In this document: positions 60,518-64,000 of the stretch, piece after piece
How the letters are laid out: each line of letters opens with the position of its first letter
Position numbering within the stretch: the stretch's first letter is position 1
Origin: JBCAXA01 sp039183535
Lineage (GTDB): Bacteria; Pseudomonadota; Gammaproteobacteria; Steroidobacterales; Woeseiaceae
Assembly (NCBI GenBank): GCA_039183535.1
Contig: JBCDBO010000010.1
Span: 7,273-71,272, forward strand
Length of the DNA stretch: 64,000 nt
Direction: 5' to 3'
Notes under the pieces: model-generated
The model's database searches: none
The model's input: the letters and a program-made list of their open reading frames with translations, nothing else
Told to the model about the DNA's origin: nothing
Program-made: the position numbers and the translations under genes

Positions 60518-63500
60518 TTACCGCTCGGTGATCCCCGCCAGCCGTTTCAGTGTCTCTTGATCCGCTTTAAGAACGAACCGTAAGTAGGGCCCAGCAACCG
60601 TGTAGTTGCCCAAACTAAAGTCGGCATCGTCGAAGCCGACCAGGTTGTAGCCGAGCGTTAAGCGGGTATTTTCCGCGATGGTGTAGCCGACACCGACGCC
60701 CGCCGAGTAGTCGTTGACATCGCTTCGCCACGAGCGATACACGTCGCCATGTACGCCGATGTCCCACCGCTTACTGAACGAACGGCGCCATTCGGCGCCA
60801 GTCAATGTGGTAAGGCCGCTTTGCGATAAGCCATCGAACTCGCCGCGAACATATTTGATACCGACGTTCATGTTCACTTCATCACGCGCCGATAGTCGCC
60901 AATTCGCTGCGAAGTTGTTGACGATTCGCCAGCTATCGAGCTCGCCTGTTGCGCTCGCTTGCTGATCGACAATGACATCGCTGCGGTTCAAGAAGGCAAG
61001 CCGCTGGTTAGCCAAACGATACGCCCAACCGATGCGTAAGTTAGCTCGGGTCGTCGATGCATCTTCCGGTAGCGTTTGATCGAACCACTCCAGCGCGGCC
61101 GACATGCCATGTCCCGCAACGGTTTGCCGATACAACCCACCGATCACGCTAAACGCTTCCGACGTGTCGGCGTTGCGGTGCTCCGCTCGCAGATTGGCGG
61201 TCCAATCGGACCCGGCATACGCGCTGCCGATATGCGCGGCGAAAAAGTCCTCACTCTGCGATCCGGACACGAACTCGCGCTCGGTATCGAACACGATGGC
61301 CGTCGGACTTTGCAACGTATTGCTTTGATCGACACCAACGTCGACCGTCCATTTCTCGGCGATTTGCCAACCTTGGACCGCACCGACGGTCGCAAACAAG
61401 CGCGGCCCGAACTCACCAAACTCCTGCGTTAGCGTCGAGTCGAAGCGCGTCCGTTGCCAAGGCTGCGCGCGCAAGCCGACGCGGGTCATGTCGCTGGCTA
61501 GCGCATCACCATCGGCGATTTCATGTTCAACGAATGCGGTGGCTGTGCGCCCCAAAGCAATATCAATACCTGCCAACACGCGCCCGGGGTAATCGGTGAC
61601 GGCATCTTCGTCGCTGAATGGCGCCTCCGCCGTTATGCGTAAGGAGGCGCGATTGTCGAGAATGGCCTGCGCCAGTGAGACCCGCGCCAAGGTCGACTCG
61701 CGGGTCTCGCCGGTCGCCGTCTCGTCGCTGGCATGAACGACGCCAACGTCGGCACTGAATTGGCCCATGGAAGCGTTCAGAGTTACGTTCGCAAGGTCGC
61801 GAACGAGTTCTGTATCGAGATTCTCCTGCCGAACGAGCTCGGCCAGTAGTTGCACGTTATCGCTAAGGCGAACCCGGCCATTCACGCCAGATTTTTCAAG
61901 ACCGATCTCGCTGACATTTTGCTGACCCAAGCCGAACTCCGGCTCGACCCTGGCGTGGTACGCCTCGATGTCGGCGCGGCCTGTCCGGTGCTCGACCTCG
62001 ACCCGATAGCCGTGGCCACGTCGCTCGGTTGGCGTATCGTTACTGATCGTATCGGCGTACTCGGCCCTTACCGTCGTCGCCGGCGCTACCTGCCACGTGA
62101 GATCCGCGGCCAACAAATCACCGTCGCCGTTCTGCTGCGCTTCACGAATGACGGTTGCGCCTAGCTCGATCGATGCATCGCTGCTTCGAAGTGCGATACG
62201 GCCACCGCTGGTCAGCTCACCGTCACCGCCGTTGGTTTCGTAGTTGACGACGATGAACTGTGGATTAAATGCATCATCACGACTGGCGATTGGTCGTTTG
62301 AACAGCAGTGTCCCACGCGCGTAATCGATACTGTAGTCGACGAAACGCGTCAGCGTCGTACTCGACACAACCTCGGACGCGTCGAAACGATCGCGGATCT
62401 CGATCGATACGACCTCGCTGTTGAGCAGGACGTTGGTATTGGACAGCTGATAAAGCCCGGACGTCCCGTTACCACGTAGCTCATCCCTGCTGAATCGTTG
62501 CGCGGTGTCGGCGCCGAACGCCGTGAGCTGTAAGTTCGTACCGTTGTAGCTGACTTTCAGCCCGTTGAACTGCCGCTCGTAACGCGCGAGATCGGTCACT
62601 GCCAAGCCGGTTGCGTAGTCGCCGAATAGAACGGCAAGCTGGTCGCGCTCAAGCTTCAAGTAGAGCTTGCGTTGACTCGCTGCCTCGAAGCGCGACTCCG
62701 TGCCGTCTGCGTACAAGGTGTAAAAGGCATTGGGGTCGATGACGTTTTCGAATTGATTGAAATTTTCAGCGGCACCACGTGTATCGTAAGCGACCGTCAA
62801 CAGTGCATCGCCGCGAATCCGACCCTTCGCGAAGAACGCGATACGGCCGTCCTCGACATAGTCGGGCTCGAAACCGGCGACATCCGCCGCTTGCATATTG
62901 TCGCTCACGCGATTGTAGGCCGCCGTTCCCTCAGCCAACGCGACCAAAATCCAATCTCGTGGCTCGGGCGTCAGCCATACTCGTAGTTCTTGCTCGCGCT
63001 GATTTTCGTAAGCAAGTCTAACGACGACCTCACCGGCGACTGTCGTCGGCTCGAGCTCAATGCGTGCGATACCATCCGGCTCAATACGGTACAGCGGTTC
63101 GCGTTCACCGAGCGCGACGAGGTTGTTTTCGCGGGAGGTTTGTACTTCCCACCAGGAACGGTATGGCGCGTCGACTTGAAAACGACCCACCGAGCCGGTC
63201 CGCGCCAACTCACCGTCGCCATCGAACAAGCGGATTGCGACGACCGGCCGTTGTTGACCGTCGGCGACGAGGTACGAGGCTTCCGGCACAAACTCGCCGC
63301 GCAGCGGGCCACCGGCAAAATGCACGGTGCGATCTAAGGTTGCGACGACATCGCCGGCTGTATTGCGGACCGTCGCGGTTAACGTGTTACGCCCCTCGTC
63401 GAGGCGAACGGCGCGCCACGCGGATAACGCGACACCGCTCAGCCGACCGATATTCTTGCCGTCGAAACTAAGCTCCGGCACCGGGGCGTCATTAACGCTT

Positions 63501-64000
63501 AGCGTAACGGTCTCGGCGGGCCCATGCTGAACGGCGACCCGAATACTTGGTATAGCTGGACGAAAGTCGCTAATCGGCTGCACCCACTCGATACCGGGCG
63601 ATAAAGCATCGGCCGACGGTAACGGCGTTTTCTGTGCGGCCAATATTGAATCGACGCTGGCAGGACCGGCCACATTGCGGGCACCGGACTCGGCCGGACC
63701 AGGTATTGCCCCACGGGTTTGTACCGCCTCTTGCGCACTGCGCTCAACGCGTGTCGCTAGGGCCGCTTGGCGGGCTGGTCGCGAGCCGGACATGATCAGT
63801 TCGACGCGCCGATTCTGGCGTCGTCCGCTCTGCTCGGCGTTGCTCGCTAAGGGTCGATCTGGACCGAGCCCTTCAACGCGGATTTGGCCGGCATCAATCG
63901 GTAGTGCCGCTGCAAGGTAATCGGCAACGGCCCGTGCACGTGCCTCCGATAGCGCATAGTTATCGGCGAAAACAGCACGATTTCGGGCCGCAATCGGCAC
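60518..64000 (-). CDS. Giant outer-membrane protein: OmpA-like domain, Ig-like modules and beta-barrel (N-terminus beyond window)
   Basis: 1160 residues remain; the frame is open to the right edge, so the 5' part is missing. In order: the second half of an OmpA-like peptidoglycan-binding domain (about 1-70, LSEARARAVADYL and RRQNRRVELIM); a linker (about 71-150); one or two Ig-like modules (about 150-345, LDEGRNTLTATVRNTAGD); then a long region of alternating strands (about 380-1147) that looks like a large outer-membrane barrel. The barrel opens with DGRIAFFAKGRIRGDALLTVAYDTRG, followed by LFGDYATGLAVTDLARYERQFNG. I recall similar barrels in huge DUF11/SdrD-like surface proteins of other bacteria, none with a proven function. 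It ends in LKRLAGITER rather than a terminal aromatic residue. Confidence 0.8.
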   Translation of the reverse strand: MPIAARNRAVFADNYALSEARARAVADYLAAALPIDAGQIRVEGLGPDRPLASNAEQSGRRQNRRVELIMSGSRPARQAALATRVERSAQEAVQTRGAIPGPAESGARNVAGPASVDSILAAQKTPLPSADALSPGIEWVQPISDFRPAIPSIRVAVQHGPAETVTLSVNDAPVPELSFDGKNIGRLSGVALSAWRAVRLDEGRNTLTATVRNTAGDVVATLDRTVHFAGGPLRGEFVPEASYLVADGQQRPVVAIRLFDGDGELARTGSVGRFQVDAPYRSWWEVQTSRENNLVALGEREPLYRIEPDGIARIELEPTTVAGEVVVRLAYENQREQELRVWLTPEPRDWILVALAEGTAAYNRVSDNMQAADVAGFEPDYVEDGRIAFFAKGRIRGDALLTVAYDTRGAAENFNQFENVIDPNAFYTLYADGTESRFEAASQRKLYLKLERDQLAVLFGDYATGLAVTDLARYERQFNGLKVSYNGTNLQLTAFGADTAQRFSRDELRGNGTSGLYQLSNTNVLLNSEVVSIEIRDRFDASEVVSSTTLTRFVDYSIDYARGTLLFKRPIASRDDAFNPQFIVVNYETNGGDGELTSGGRIALRSSDASIELGATVIREAQQNGDGDLLAADLTWQVAPATTVRAEYADTISNDTPTERRGHGYRVEVEHRTGRADIEAYHARVEPEFGLGQQNVSEIGLEKSGVNGRVRLSDNVQLLAELVRQENLDTELVRDLANVTLNASMGQFSADVGVVHASDETATGETRESTLARVSLAQAILDNRASLRITAEAPFSDEDAVTDYPGRVLAGIDIALGRTATAFVEHEIADGDALASDMTRVGLRAQPWQRTRFDSTLTQEFGEFGPRLFATVGAVQGWQIAEKWTVDVGVDQSNTLQSPTAIVFDTEREFVSGSQSEDFFAAHIGSAYAGSDWTANLRAEHRNADTSEAFSVIGGLYRQTVAGHGMSAALEWFDQTLPEDASTTRANLRIGWAYRLANQRLAFLNRSDVIVDQQASATGELDSWRIVNNFAANWRLSARDEVNMNVGIKYVRGEFDGLSQSGLTTLTGAEWRRSFSKRWDIGVHGDVYRSWRSDVNDYSAGVGVGYTIAENTRLTLGYNLVGFDDADFSLGNYTVAGPYLRFVLKADQETLKRLAGITER

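Noticed and set aside
1..64000. CRISPR arrays, tRNA or rRNA genes, insertion sequences, prophage, attachment sites, origin
   Set aside because: Looked for repeated spacers, cloverleaf ends, transposase motifs and DnaA-box clusters while reading; none was found. Gaps between genes are all below about 220 bases.

Overview
The window is a dense, single-contig piece of a gammaproteobacterial chromosome. It carries 63 protein genes and no mobile element, CRISPR array, rRNA or tRNA that I could recognise. The longest non-coding gap is about 215 bases. GC content is moderately high throughout, and no stretch shows the base or codon use of recently acquired DNA. The gene orders rpoE-rseABC-lepA, sdhCDAB-sdhE, eno-ftsB-truD-surE-pcm-nlpD, rpsB-tsf-pyrH-frr-uppS-cdsA-rseP-bamA-skp-lpxD-fabZ-lpxAB-rnhB-dnaE-accA-tilS-pyrG-kdsA-eno and map-glnD-dapD are all classic Gammaproteobacteria. 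Genus or family cannot be told from the window.

Layout. 1-4600: lepA (cut by the left edge), a glutaredoxin-like gene, and rseC, rseB, rseA, rpoE, read leftwards from a convincing sigma-E promoter. 4700-9000: a succinate dehydrogenase operon that starts with an SdhAF4-type assembly factor and ends with SdhE and YgfX; ygfZ diverges from it. 9800-15500: lysS, prfB (with the programmed +1 frameshift), recJ, an RpfE-like gene and a divergent Mth938/DUF498 gene. 15500-26400: nlpD, yqaA, pcm, surE, smr, truD, ftsB, eno, kdsA, pyrG, tilS, accA. 26500-43300: dnaE, rnhB, the lipid A genes, skp, bamA, rseP, cdsA, uppS, frr, pyrH, tsf, rpsB. 43400-48100: map, glnD, dapD and an ArsC/Spx-like gene on the plus strand. 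48100-57900: the complete phosphate system (pstSCAB, phoU, phoR, phoB), interleaved with dapE and dsbB. 57900-64000: tsaB, a YoaA/DinG-type helicase and a very large OmpA-plus-beta-barrel protein cut by the right edge.

How the genes work together. The whole sigma-E envelope-stress circuit is here: the sigma factor, anti-sigma factor, RseB, RseC, the RseP protease and typical target genes (bamA, skp, lpxD). Two sequences match the sigma-E promoter pattern, one before rpoE and one before rseP-bamA. Outer-membrane assembly, lipid A/Kdo synthesis, phospholipid and undecaprenyl synthesis sit together with replication and translation genes. The phosphate genes form a sensor-to-transporter module.

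The most interesting pattern is an absence. dxr is missing from between cdsA and rseP, and ispD and ispF are missing from between ftsB and truD, although everything around those slots is conserved. This suggests isoprenoid precursors are made by the mevalonate route, or by relocated MEP genes. rpoS is also absent from its usual place after nlpD. Five convergent gene pairs overlap at their ends or lie only 7 bases apart, and none has an intrinsic terminator between them.
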